64,000 nt of DNA from Paenarthrobacter sp. PH39-S1. Lineage in GTDB: Bacteria; Actinomycetota; Actinomycetes; Actinomycetales; Micrococcaceae. How positions within the stretch are numbered: position 1 is the stretch's first letter; each line of letters starts with the position of its first letter. Below are positions 48,947 through 57,512 of this stretch, in pieces. A model generated the notes under the pieces. The model ran no database searches and had not been told where the DNA came from. It saw nothing but the letters and a program-made list of their open reading frames with translations. The stretch is from NCBI RefSeq assembly GCF_030063245.1, contig NZ_JASISR010000007.1, forward strand, positions 86,612 through 150,611, written 5' to 3'. The translations under genes and the position numbers were made by a program.

Positions 48947-50131
48947 TTAGGAGGCAGCCGGGCCCGATTCCGCGGGCCTGTCCGCCGGCATTGCGGCGGA
49001 GGTGGTCGGCGGCGCCGTACTCCGTCCGTCCGGGTCCTGTCCGTCCGGGTCCCGACGTTCGGCGCTCCTGGCTTCCGGGGTGCCCGTCGGGGCTGGCTCC
49101 AGCACCGCACCCGGCCGGCGCTTACGCCTACCGCGGAGCCAGCCACCGACGGAGTCTATGGTCGAGTCACGCACGAAGATGACATCCGCGGCCACCATGG
49201 ACAAGGAGAAGACACTCAGACCCAAGAAGACGCCGATGCCGGCATGCATGGCGATAAGTCCGAGAACAGCAAGACGCCGGGTCCAGCGGGTGAGCAGCAG
49301 GAGCGGAAACAGCACCTGAATGGCCACCGAGCCCCAGGAAATCAGATGCACCATTAAATCATTGGCCACCAGCAGGTGGTTCAATTGCGGCCACGGACTG
49401 AAGTTCTCCGCATGCATTGGATAATAGATCGCCGTGCCGTCGCGCCACAGGGTGCCGCGGGCCTTTGCGACCCCGGCCACCAGATAGATGATGATGACCT
49501 GTGCGCCGATGGCGACGACGGCGAGGTTGTGCACGATGATGCCAAACCAGTCCGGTGCCGCGGTCCGGGCGATAAGTGACTGACGCCGTGCGGCGGACGA
49601 CTTCTCGCTGCGGATCCGGCGGCGCCGCGCGTCCAGGGACCACCGCTGCGAACCGTCGGTGAAGAAGCTGTAGATCATCATGATGCGCAGCGCATTATCC
49701 GCCGAGTCCGAGGAGGTGGGGCCCAGGGCCGCCAGCGAGATGAACATCAGCAGCGTCACCAGCGTAACGATGCGGGTCCGCCAGCCGAGCACCATGAGTA
49801 CGCCGAAACCGGCCAGCAGCACCAGTTTGGCCAGCAGCAGGGCATCAGGGTCACCGGCGTTAAAGTACTTGAACAGCCAGAAGTTCCAGATGCTGTCATT
49901 GCGGTAAGGCTGCGCCCAGCCAGAGGCGGTACCCCAGATGTATTTACGGTCCATGAAATTGGTGGCAACGATCGCGACCACGGACACGCCGAGCAGAATA
50001 CGCAGGATGGATGTGCCGTACTTGGCGCGTTTTCCGTCCAGCAGCCAGGATTCGAGCCTGCCGACGACGTTGAGCTTCGGCGCTTCGGCTGTTCCGGCGG
50101 CGGGGGCCGACGACGTATTAGTTGCTGACAT
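48947..50131 (-). CDS. HTTM-domain (vitamin K-dependent carboxylase-like) membrane protein
   Basis: The 394-residue protein has a short disordered N-terminus and about eight membrane helices with the HTTM pattern: TSILRILLGVSVVAIVATNFMDRKY, LLAKLVLLAGFGVLMVLGWRTRIVTLV, then a hydrophilic loop rich in Arg (about 170-200) and HAENFSPWPQLNHLLVANDL. HTTM is a horizontally spread transmembrane domain related to the gamma-carboxylase; the bacterial role is unknown. A long disordered Arg/Pro-rich C-terminal tail (about 330-394) is intracellular. It overlaps the DUF5819 gene by 14 bp on the same strand, so the two act together. It is convergent with the oxidoreductase gene. Confidence 0.85.
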   Translation of the reverse strand: MSATNTSSAPAAGTAEAPKLNVVGRLESWLLDGKRAKYGTSILRILLGVSVVAIVATNFMDRKYIWGTASGWAQPYRNDSIWNFWLFKYFNAGDPDALLLAKLVLLAGFGVLMVLGWRTRIVTLVTLLMFISLAALGPTSSDSADNALRIMMIYSFFTDGSQRWSLDARRRRIRSEKSSAARRQSLIARTAAPDWFGIIVHNLAVVAIGAQVIIIYLVAGVAKARGTLWRDGTAIYYPMHAENFSPWPQLNHLLVANDLMVHLISWGSVAIQVLFPLLLLTRWTRRLAVLGLIAMHAGIGVFLGLSVFSLSMVAADVIFVRDSTIDSVGGWLRGRRKRRPGAVLEPAPTGTPEARSAERRDPDGQDPDGRSTAPPTTSAAMPADRPAESGPAAS

Positions 50132-50939
50132 GGGGTGCCGCCTTCGTGCCGTACATGGCCTCGATGGCGGCCAAATCTATGTCTGGAACCTGGATGACGC
50201 CGCGCCAGCCCGCTTCGAAATCCGTCGCCGTGACCTGATAGTCGTTATTGTTCCGCTCGGCGTAGGGTTTTACCGGGATGGTCCGGATCGTGAATTGGAC
50301 CGCCGTGACACCGTCGCCCCAGCGTGCCCGGGCCACGGAGCTGACCATGGACGTCATCGCCGTTTCATCCTTAACGAACTGCGTGACGGCCGCGGCGTCC
50401 GCGGCTGAGCCGGTATCGGCCAGATCCTTCTTCATCCGTTCCAGCCAGTCGGATCCGACGAATGGCTGCTTCGGCACGTTTTGCAGGTTCTGCGGGAGCA
50501 GCCCGGCGGATACCTGATAGTGCGAGGTGAGCTGGAAGTTGGTCAGGTACAGCCGGGAGGGCACGGGCTGGTGCAGGATGGACCTGTCCACGTCGGCCTG
50601 GGAGATATTGAACCACTCGGTGTCTGTGCCGTTGATCTGGGCCCGGACCAGAAGCTCCGTATCCACCTGGATCGGATCGGGGGCGAATACCGACCAGTAC
50701 TGTTTGAACAGGGGGGTCATGTAGGCATAGATGGTGCCCTTACCGGCAATATTTGCGAGCTGGCTGGAACCGCTGAGATAGCTGACGGTGGCGAGGCCCT
50801 GCCACAGGAGCACAAGCGTCAGCGCGGCTCCCACCAGGCGTACCACTAAGGGTCTTTTTTTCATGATCTCGGCCGGACGCCCCGTGGTCCGCCCGGTGGC
50901 GGTCGGGCGGTGCCGCTCCCTCTCTTCCGTTGCGCTCAA
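50118..50939 (-). CDS. DUF5819-family membrane-anchored protein
   Basis: The 273-residue protein has a basic cytoplasmic N-terminus, one membrane helix (about 33-50, LVGAALTLVLLWQGLATV) and an extracytoplasmic domain with IYAYMTPLFKQYWSVFAPDPIQVDTELLVRAQ, the DUF5819 block, and DYQVTATDFEAGWRGV near the end. This family is regularly encoded beside HTTM proteins in actinobacteria. The TTG at 50939 is used as start; an ATG at 50864 (MKKRPLVVRLVG) just before the helix is a good alternative. It is first in the two-gene operon. A palindrome just upstream may be its operator. Confidence 0.82.
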   Translation of the reverse strand: MSATEERERHRPTATGRTTGRPAEIMKKRPLVVRLVGAALTLVLLWQGLATVSYLSGSSQLANIAGKGTIYAYMTPLFKQYWSVFAPDPIQVDTELLVRAQINGTDTEWFNISQADVDRSILHQPVPSRLYLTNFQLTSHYQVSAGLLPQNLQNVPKQPFVGSDWLERMKKDLADTGSAADAAAVTQFVKDETAMTSMVSSVARARWGDGVTAVQFTIRTIPVKPYAERNNNDYQVTATDFEAGWRGVIQVPDIDLAAIEAMYGTKAAPHVSN

Positions 50940-50940
50940 A

Positions 50941-50959
50941 TTTCAGTATGGCATGCTGA
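50941..50959. promoter_or_regulatory. Near-perfect palindrome, possible operator
   Basis: TTCAGTATGGCATGCTGAA is a 19-bp near-perfect palindrome (one mismatched pair around a central base) directly upstream of the DUF5819-HTTM operon start. Its length and position fit a dimeric repressor site; no such regulator is encoded beside it. Confidence 0.5.
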
Positions 50960-50993
50960 AAATGAGCTCGGCGCGGGGCACGCCGGTCAGGGC

Positions 50994-51023
50994 CCGGGCG
51001 CCGCGGGTAACAGCGGCGCCCGG
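50994..51023 (-). terminator. GC-rich hairpin after the ABC operon
   Basis: CCGGGCGCCGC at 50994-51004 pairs perfectly with GCGGCGCCCGG at 51013-51023 around an eight-base loop. It is 42 bp beyond the stop of the ABC ATPase on the minus strand. There is no U-tract. Confidence 0.75.
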
Positions 51024-51065
51024 ATTCCGTCCCCTGCGGGGTACTCCGCTGTATTTCCGGCCGGA

Positions 51066-51815
51066 TCAGGAATGCGTCGGGACGGCGGCGGACAGCTTGC
51101 CGTCGCGCATCGTGGCCACGGCATCCGTAAGCGGAACAAACTCGGTGTCGTGGGTCACCATGACGGTGGCCAGCTGGAATTCGTCCGTGACCCGGCGCAG
51201 CAGCCGGACAATGGCGTCACTGCGCTCATGATCAAGCGCCGCCGTCGGCTCATCCACCAGCAGCACCGTCGGGTCGCCCATCAGGGCGCGGGCAATGTTG
51301 ACACGCTGGCGCTGACCCCCGGAGAGCTGGTGCGGGCGTTTGTTGGCCGACGACGCCAGACCGACGATGTCCAGCAGCCCGGCGGCCTTCGACCGTGCCG
51401 CTTTGAGCGGCTTCCCGCGCAGGTGGTCGCCGATAACGAGCTGTTCCGCTGCAGTCAGTGCGGCCAGCAGGTTTGGCTGTTGAAAAATGATGCCGACCTT
51501 GTCGCGCCGCAGCGTCGTGAGTTCCTTGTCCTTGAGGCCCGTCGCGTCGGTGCCGTCAATGATCACCAGTCCGCTGGTGGGGCGGACCAGGGTGGCGGCC
51601 GCCGCCAGCAGACTGGACTTGCCCGAACCCGAGGGCCCGACGAGGGCCATCATCTGGCCGGCGCTGACCTCCATGCTGACGTCGTCCATCGCCTTGATGG
51701 TTCCCTCGCCGTCCGGGTATTCGAGGGTGACGTTGATGAGGCCCAACGGTGCGCCGGTGCGCGTCGGTGTAGGTGTCGGTGTCGGGGAGAGCGGGCCGAG
51801 AGTGGTGGAAGTCAT
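51066..51815 (-). CDS. ABC transporter ATP-binding protein (MacB/LolD type)
   Basis: The 249-residue ATPase has Walker A ALVGPSGSGKSSLLAA, Q-loop IIFQQPNLL, signature LSGGQRQRVNIARAL, Walker B VLLVDEPTAALD and switch His in VMVTHDTEFV. It pairs with the FtsX-type permease encoded just upstream, forming a MacB- or BceAB-like unit for export or antibiotic detoxification. The ATG at 51815 is preferred because AAGGAC lies nine bases upstream; ATGs at 51848 and 51887 are upstream alternatives. A Pro/Thr tract at residues 10-20 precedes the domain. Confidence 0.93.
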   Translation of the reverse strand: MTSTTLGPLSPTPTPTPTRTGAPLGLINVTLEYPDGEGTIKAMDDVSMEVSAGQMMALVGPSGSGKSSLLAAAATLVRPTSGLVIIDGTDATGLKDKELTTLRRDKVGIIFQQPNLLAALTAAEQLVIGDHLRGKPLKAARSKAAGLLDIVGLASSANKRPHQLSGGQRQRVNIARALMGDPTVLLVDEPTAALDHERSDAIVRLLRRVTDEFQLATVMVTHDTEFVPLTDAVATMRDGKLSAAVPTHS

Positions 51816-51899
51816 GAGGAAGGTCCTTTCAGGAACTGAGGTGCTCATATCGGGGGTGTTTTCGTTGAGGGGCCCCATCGCGGGCACCTCAGATTGTGG

Positions 51900-53021
51900 T
51901 TAGTTGCCGCCGAGGGCAATCAGCGCGTCCACCTTGGTCACCCGGCGGACGGCCAGGGCGGAGCCGGCCAGTCCCAGCAGCACAATGCCCACAATCGGCA
52001 GCAGCGTGGTGGCGGGTGAAACCAGGAAGGGTGCGGCCGTCGCGGCGAAGAAGCCGCCGGTGATGCCGATCAGGCCACCGATGGCGGCTCCTGCGAGCAG
52101 GACGATGGCCGCCTGGGTGATGGCGTCCCGGAGCACATAGGAGCCGGAGGCGCCCATCGCCTTTAGGACCGCGATGTCGCGGGTCCGCTGGACGGTCCAG
52201 ACCGTCAGGAAGGCCACGATCACCAGGGCGGAGATGCCGTAAAGGAACGCCTGCATGAGCATCAACGAGCCGTTTTCGCTCTTGTAGGAACCCAGGGCCT
52301 GGAAGGATCCGGTACGGGAGGTGCTCACCGTGTTGGCGGCGCTGTTGGCCGCAGCCTCATCGACCCTGTCACCAGTCACAGCCCCATCGGCGTAGCTGAC
52401 CGCGAGGACCGTGCCCACCTGATCCTTGTCCGTCAGGTGCGCCAGCGCGGCCCAGGTGGGCTGGGCGGTCCACACGACACCGGTATGTGAGTACCACTGG
52501 TCATCGACGATGGCGCTGATGGTCAGCTCGGTACCGCCCACACTGGCCTTATCGCCGACCGAGAGTGAAAGGTCCTTTGCCACGGTTTTACCGATGACAA
52601 CGGTGTCTGCGGTTACGGGCGCGGGGGCCAGACTGCCGCCCGACTGGACACCGAAGACCGCCACATTGGTGGTCCCGTTGTTGCCGCCGGCACCCTGGAA
52701 ACGGGTCTGGCTGATGCCAACAGGCTCGGCATTGGCCACGCCCGGCTGCGTCTTCCAGCTTTGCACCTGTGCGGCGGTCACCTCGCTCTCCGTAAAGGAT
52801 GCCTTGGGATCATTGCTGCCGGGTGCGCCAAATGCGATGGTGTCGACCGCCGTGGTGCTGCTGCTGGCGCCAAGCTCCGCGATGGCAGACGTTGACTGAT
52901 TGCCCAGTCCGGCAGTGAGGCCGGAGAGCATGACCAGCAGCACGGTGATCAGGGCGACGACGCCGCCCATGAGGGCGAAACGGCCCTTCGCAAAGCGGAT
53001 ATCGCGGATGGCGAGAAACAC
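51900..53021 (-). CDS. FtsX-like ABC transporter permease
   Basis: The 373-residue permease has the MacB/FtsX layout: one N-terminal helix (about 18-38, ALMGGVVALITVLLVMLSGL), a large extracellular domain (about 45-260), then three C-terminal helices (LFLYGISALVIVAFLTVWTVQRTRDIAVLKAMGAS and later). VLKAMGAS is a permease signature for contact with the ATPase. GTG at 53021 is preferred since the frame to 53102 has no start with a ribosome site; a weak AGAAG is upstream. It is the first gene of the two-gene ABC operon and is divergent from the histidine kinase. Confidence 0.9.
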   Translation of the reverse strand: MFLAIRDIRFAKGRFALMGGVVALITVLLVMLSGLTAGLGNQSTSAIAELGASSSTTAVDTIAFGAPGSNDPKASFTESEVTAAQVQSWKTQPGVANAEPVGISQTRFQGAGGNNGTTNVAVFGVQSGGSLAPAPVTADTVVIGKTVAKDLSLSVGDKASVGGTELTISAIVDDQWYSHTGVVWTAQPTWAALAHLTDKDQVGTVLAVSYADGAVTGDRVDEAAANSAANTVSTSRTGSFQALGSYKSENGSLMLMQAFLYGISALVIVAFLTVWTVQRTRDIAVLKAMGASGSYVLRDAITQAAIVLLAGAAIGGLIGITGGFFAATAAPFLVSPATTLLPIVGIVLLGLAGSALAVRRVTKVDALIALGGN

Positions 53022-53197
53022 GGTTTTTCTTCTTTCAGTCGGGTGCCGAAGCGGCGGAACATCTCGTACTTCCACTTTCCCGCCGATCAGTGCCTTCAAC
53101 ATCGGGGAGTCGGATGATCCCCGCTGACCGGGCGGCTGATCGCCCCATCAACCATTCGGATGATCCACTCGTCTCCGGCAGCGCCTAAGCTGGTGCT

Positions 53198-54604
53198 ATG
53201 CCTGCCCCGGAACCAGTCCCCGCGCCGGCCGCAGCGGGCAGCCCCGCCTCCTCCAGCGTCCTGATCCTGCGTTTCCTGCGGGTCACCTTGCATGTCGGCT
53301 TCGCGCTGCTGCTGACGATCGCCGTCGTCCGGCTCCTCACCACGGTCCCGGATGGCCCGGCACGCTGGGCGCTGCTGGCCGTCGCCGTCCTTCTGGCGCT
53401 GGTGTATCTGGCCGGAACCGTGCTCGAAAAGCGGTACGCGGCAGGACTCTCCGCGCTGGATCCGGGCAGGTATGCCATCTTCTGGCTGGCCGCGGTCACC
53501 GCACTCTGGGGCGTCCTGCTCGCCGGAAGTGCCGAATTCTCCTGGCTGGCGTTTCCGCTGTTCTTCCTGCATATTCACGTGCTCCCGCGTCGGTTGGCGA
53601 TAGTGACCGTTGCGCTCATGACCGCGGCCGTCATCGCGTCGCAGTGGGCCGCCAGCGGGCCTGCCGTACCGGCGGGGGCGGCCGTGGTGGGGCCGGTGCT
53701 CGGCGCCGTTTTCTCGATCGCAACCGGGATCGCCTACCGGGCGCTGTACCTGGAGGGCGAACTCCAGCGCCGTGCCGCGGATGAGCTCCGCCGGACCCGG
53801 GCCGAACTGGCAAGAACCCAGCACGACGCCGGTGTGCTGGCCGAGCGTGAGCGGCTGGCCCGTGAAATCCACGACACACTGGCGCAGGGTTTTTCCAGCA
53901 TCGTGCTGCTTTCGCGGGCCGCGGATAAATCGCTGAGCACCGGGGATCCGTTTACCGCGCGGAACCGGTTGGCGATGGTGCAGCAGACCGCGGCGGATTC
54001 GCTGGCCGAGGCCCGGAACTTTGTCCGTGGCCTGTCGTCCCCGCAGCTGCAGGAGTCGTCGCTGGTGGAGAGCCTGCGCCGGCTCTGCGAGAAGACGGAG
54101 ACGGAGGCGGCCGCCCGCGGCGTTGGCCTGCGCTGCAGGTTCGAGCTCGATGGCGAACCCGTGGAGCTGCCGCAGCCGTACCAGGTCACCCTGTTGCGCG
54201 CGGCGCAGTCCAGCCTGGCCAACGTCTGGCTGCACGCGAAGGCCGGGACCGCCGTCGTCACCCTCAGCTTCCTGGGGAGTGAAGTGACGATGGACATTTA
54301 CGACGACGGCGTGGGCTTTGATCCGGCGCCGGCGCCGGCGCGGGCGGACGGCAGTGGATACGGGCTGCGCTACCTGCGTGAGCGCGTCGGAGCGCAGAAC
54401 GGGACGCTGGCGTTGGAATCCGCTCCCGGCGAAGGCACCGTGGTGGCTTTGCGCCTGCCGCTGGAACCGGCCGTTCCGCCGGATAGGGGCGACCGTGAAG
54501 GCGCCGGTCTGGAAAATGGTGTCGGGGACGGCGACGAATTGGAGGTCGTCGATCGCGATAGTGCCGTCCGGGATGGCCCCGCAGACAAGGGGAACGATGT
54601 CTGA
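53198..54604 (+). CDS. Sensor histidine kinase, NarX/DesK-like
   Basis: The 468-residue kinase has a Pro-rich cytoplasmic N-terminus, five or six membrane helices (about 25-185), and a HisKA_3 motif with phospho-acceptor His in REIHDTLAQGFSSIVLL. The HATPase region shows DDGVGFDPAP and GSGYGLRYLRERVGAQNGTLAL. Membrane-embedded sensing of envelope stress or lipids is usual. A disordered acidic C-terminal tail is an extension. It is divergent from the ABC permease, so the pair probably controls that exporter. The response regulator overlaps it by 8 bp. Confidence 0.93.
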   Translation: MPAPEPVPAPAAAGSPASSSVLILRFLRVTLHVGFALLLTIAVVRLLTTVPDGPARWALLAVAVLLALVYLAGTVLEKRYAAGLSALDPGRYAIFWLAAVTALWGVLLAGSAEFSWLAFPLFFLHIHVLPRRLAIVTVALMTAAVIASQWAASGPAVPAGAAVVGPVLGAVFSIATGIAYRALYLEGELQRRAADELRRTRAELARTQHDAGVLAERERLAREIHDTLAQGFSSIVLLSRAADKSLSTGDPFTARNRLAMVQQTAADSLAEARNFVRGLSSPQLQESSLVESLRRLCEKTETEAAARGVGLRCRFELDGEPVELPQPYQVTLLRAAQSSLANVWLHAKAGTAVVTLSFLGSEVTMDIYDDGVGFDPAPAPARADGSGYGLRYLRERVGAQNGTLALESAPGEGTVVALRLPLEPAVPPDRGDREGAGLENGVGDGDELEVVDRDSAVRDGPADKGNDV

Positions 54605-55250
54605 AATCCGACTGCTGCTGGTTGATGACCACCCCGTGGTGCGCGCCGGGCTGCGCGCCATGCTCACCGATTTCGAGGGCATAACGGTCGCCGCGGAAGC
54701 AGCCGACGGCGGCGCCGCCCTGCGCGAGCTGGCGCGCCTGACGACGCTGGGTGAGCAGGTGGACGTGGTGCTGATGGATCTGCAGATGGGCGCCGGGATG
54801 GACGGTGTCACCGCCACCGCAAAGATCAGATCCCTGCCGTCGCCGCCCCCGGTGCTGATTCTGACCACGTATGACACGGACGCGGACATCCTGGCAGCGG
54901 TTGAGGCCGGGGCCAGCGGATACATGCTCAAGGACGCGCCGCCGGAACAGATCCTGCAGGCGGTAATGTCTGCCGCGGCCGGACAGACCGCGCTGGCCCC
55001 AGAGGTGGCGGCCCGGCTGATGGGGCGGATCCGAAACCCCGAGCCGGCATTGTCCGCGAGGGAAGTGCAGCTGGTGGAGCTGCTGGCCACCGGAATGTCC
55101 AATCGTGCCATCGCCAAGGCCCTGTTCATCTCGGAGGCGACGGTCAAGACGCATCTGGTGCACATCTACGAGAAGCTGGGCGTGGATAACCGGACGGCCG
55201 CGATTTCCGTGGCCACGCAGCGCAGGATTATCCGCGCCTCCGGCCGGTAG
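54597..55250 (+). CDS. NarL/LuxR-family response regulator
   Basis: The 217-residue protein has a receiver domain (LLLVDDHPVVRAGLRAM, phospho-acceptor Asp in VVLMDLQMG, Thr in LTTYD and Lys in YMLKDAPP) and a LuxR-type helix-turn-helix (LSAREVQLVELLATGMSNRAIAKALFISEATVKTHLVHIYEKLGV). It is the cognate regulator of the overlapping kinase and should bind DNA as a dimer in the divergent region 53022-53197, controlling the exporter genes. Confidence 0.94.
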   Translation: MSEIRLLLVDDHPVVRAGLRAMLTDFEGITVAAEAADGGAALRELARLTTLGEQVDVVLMDLQMGAGMDGVTATAKIRSLPSPPPVLILTTYDTDADILAAVEAGASGYMLKDAPPEQILQAVMSAAAGQTALAPEVAARLMGRIRNPEPALSAREVQLVELLATGMSNRAIAKALFISEATVKTHLVHIYEKLGVDNRTAAISVATQRRIIRASGR

Positions 55251-55429
55251 ACCCGCTGATCAAGCGTGCCGCTGGCCGAACCAGCCGTCGGACTATTCGG
55301 GTGTGGCCCGCGGGTTGACCCTGCAGGGCCTCGTCGCTGATCCGCGTCGTCGGGGCCCCGCGGGTAGCTGCAGGGCCGGGCCGGTGCTACGCTCCGAGCT
55401 ATCGGACCATCACACGAGGGACTTCGGCC

Positions 55430-55831
55430 ATGAGCACTCCACATTCCAGCGTTCCGCAGCTGATCCGTGTTTCTGCACAGGAAAACGGCGACAGGCTGTG
55501 CGTACGCTTCCAACTGAGCAAGTCCATGCCGACGCATGGCAGTTATCTGATGGGAATGGTTGCCGCCAGTGAGGACTATTCACACCAGCGCCGGCTGTCC
55601 ATTGAATTCGTCAACGGCGATCTGGTGGACTTTTCCACGTTCAACCACGAGCAGGTGGACCAGGAACACCACAACCACTCCGGTGTCACTCTTGACGGCA
55701 CCACAGTCACCGCGGACTTCCCAGCCTCATCCATCGGAGGGTTAGGCAGGGGACGCATCGTCACCGCCTACAGCCACGCCGACGGTGAGCAGCTGCAGTC
55801 GCGCTTTCCGGTGGACACCGAAGGATTTTAA
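55430..55831 (+). CDS. Hypothetical protein, cytoplasmic
   Basis: This 133-residue protein has no signal peptide or membrane helix. It has mixed alpha/beta composition with a His-rich middle (NHEQVDQEHHNHSGVTLD) that might bind metal. The ATG at 55430 follows a GAGGGACT sequence. I do not recognise a family. It stands alone between the response regulator and the NlpC/P60 gene with 180 bp of upstream non-coding sequence, so it likely has its own promoter. Confidence 0.7.
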   Translation: MSTPHSSVPQLIRVSAQENGDRLCVRFQLSKSMPTHGSYLMGMVAASEDYSHQRRLSIEFVNGDLVDFSTFNHEQVDQEHHNHSGVTLDGTTVTADFPASSIGGLGRGRIVTAYSHADGEQLQSRFPVDTEGF

Positions 55832-55935
55832 TGGCCGTTCCACCATCTGCTGATGGCCTGAAAAGTACCTATTGCCTCCGGCCTCATTCGGCGTACCCTC
55901 GGTACTACCGTTGGCCGAGCCTCAGGAGGTAGCTT

Positions 55936-57426
55936 TTGTGTCCCGTTCCCTTGGCCCCGCGTAAAGGCCGCCGCACTGCACTGACTTCCGCGTGCGCGTT
56001 CCTGGTCGGTATCGGCCTCCTCAGCGTCGGAACGGGAAGCACAGATCCGCTGAGGACCACCTACGCGGATGGACTGCAACCGGGCGTGATCGACAGTCCA
56101 GCCAGCACGGCGCTCGGTGGGAGGACGACGGCGGCCGTCTTGGCGCCGTCCGGCGCCCAGCTGGTGTTCGCCAGCAGTCCCGTGCTCTCGGCACCGGCAC
56201 CCGCAACCGGTTGGCCAACGCAGATGTTCCCGCTTCCAGCGCGGGACCGCGTCGCCCCGCTCTCCGCGACCGGGCAGCTCGCTGTGGTCAGGGCAGCGTA
56301 TGCGGGACTGGGGCACCCCTACGTTTGGGGCGGGACCAGCGTTCTTCTTGGCTGGGACTGTTCCGGATTTGTGCAGTGGGCGTACCGGCAGGCCGGTCTC
56401 AATCTGCCTCGGACGGAACAGTGGACAGTCATGGTTCCGACATCGGCGCCGCAGCCCGGGGACCTGGTAGCGCAGAATCAGGATGGACCTGATCATTGGT
56501 CGCATGTGGGAATCTACGTGGGCGGCGGCATGATGATCAGCGCGCTGAACCCGGACGTGGGGACGGTATTACTGCCGGCCTGGGCCACGGGAACGTCGAG
56601 ATACTTCACCATGGCCGCGCCGTGGGGTTCCGGGGAGCCTCTGCTGGAGCCGTCGACGGCGCCGGGACTTCCCTTTAGGGTGACCCCGGCTCCCGTGGGG
56701 GCGCCGCGGCCGTTGCCGGCCGCGGCATTTGCTCCGCCCGCGCCGCTGGCCCCGTCGCCGCGACCCGCGCCTGACCCTACCCCGTCGGTAAGGCCGAGGC
56801 CTATTCCGAAGCCGATGACTACCCCGTCCCCGACGCCTAGCCCGTCCCCGACGCCTAGCCCGTCCCCGACTCCGACTCCGAAGCCGACACCAATGCCGTC
56901 GCCGTCGCCGACACCGGCCTCGTCGCCGCTGCCGACCCCATCACGGACTCCGGCTTCGTCGCCGTCACCGACTGCCACCCCGTCGCCGACAGCCACCCCG
57001 TCGCCGACAGCCACTCCGAAACCGACGGCAACCCTGCCTGCAACCCCGTCGGCCATCGGGCTCATTCCGCAGCTGGCGCAAAAACAACAGTCCTCTGATG
57101 GGCTTCCCGCTTCCGCGGCCGCCGCGCTGGCCGGCATAGGCATCGCCCCAGCCGATACGAGGAAGGTCGGAAAATCCGGCGCGGTGAGCTATTTCGCGGC
57201 GGCGAAAGGTGCGGAGAGCATATGTTTCCTCGCTGCTGACCAGTACGGTGCACTGATCCAGAGCCGCTGCACCGACACTGACACCTTCTTTGCCCAGGGA
57301 CTCCGGCTCACCGGCCTCCCACTCGGTCAGGCTGCGCTGCTCATCGCGACGGATTCAGATCCCGCCCACAGCCGGAGCGCCGGTTGGAACGCGGTGTCGG
57401 GGAATCTGCTGGTCAATAATCCGTAA
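55936..57426 (+). CDS. Secreted NlpC/P60 peptidase with long Pro/Ser/Thr linker
   Basis: The 496-residue protein has a signal peptide (TALTSACAFLVGIGLLSVGTGS), a spacer, and an NlpC/P60 domain (about 110-225) with catalytic Cys in GWDCSGFVQWAYRQAGL, His in WSHVGIYVGGGMM and the next acidic/His position. A highly repetitive linker of P-S-P-T-type units (about 275-380) connects to a C-terminal domain of about 120 residues of unknown type. The domain cleaves peptidoglycan peptides. The TTG start is supported by CAGGAGG six bases upstream; a nearby GTG is in a different frame and soon stops. The Pro-rich linker DNA is prone to unequal exchange. Confidence 0.9.
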   Translation: MCPVPLAPRKGRRTALTSACAFLVGIGLLSVGTGSTDPLRTTYADGLQPGVIDSPASTALGGRTTAAVLAPSGAQLVFASSPVLSAPAPATGWPTQMFPLPARDRVAPLSATGQLAVVRAAYAGLGHPYVWGGTSVLLGWDCSGFVQWAYRQAGLNLPRTEQWTVMVPTSAPQPGDLVAQNQDGPDHWSHVGIYVGGGMMISALNPDVGTVLLPAWATGTSRYFTMAAPWGSGEPLLEPSTAPGLPFRVTPAPVGAPRPLPAAAFAPPAPLAPSPRPAPDPTPSVRPRPIPKPMTTPSPTPSPSPTPSPSPTPTPKPTPMPSPSPTPASSPLPTPSRTPASSPSPTATPSPTATPSPTATPKPTATLPATPSAIGLIPQLAQKQQSSDGLPASAAAALAGIGIAPADTRKVGKSGAVSYFAAAKGAESICFLAADQYGALIQSRCTDTDTFFAQGLRLTGLPLGQAALLIATDSDPAHSRSAGWNAVSGNLLVNNP

Positions 57427-57512
57427 CCCGTTGAGCGCGGCCGTCCATACCAGTAGCGGCATGGTTTGGTGCGGGTGCGCCGATACGGCCTTCAGGGTGG
57501 AAGACTGGTCAC

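Noticed and set aside
53096..55165. Long open frame (689 codons) on the minus strand
   Set aside because: It lies antisense to the well-supported histidine kinase and response regulator, has no recognisable domain and is rich in Arg, His and Pro, typical of a shadow frame in high-GC DNA.
55938..55964. GTG start for the NlpC/P60 gene
   Set aside because: The GTG at 55938 is in another frame and reaches a stop after nine codons; the TTG at 55936 is the in-frame start with correct spacing to the ribosome-binding site.
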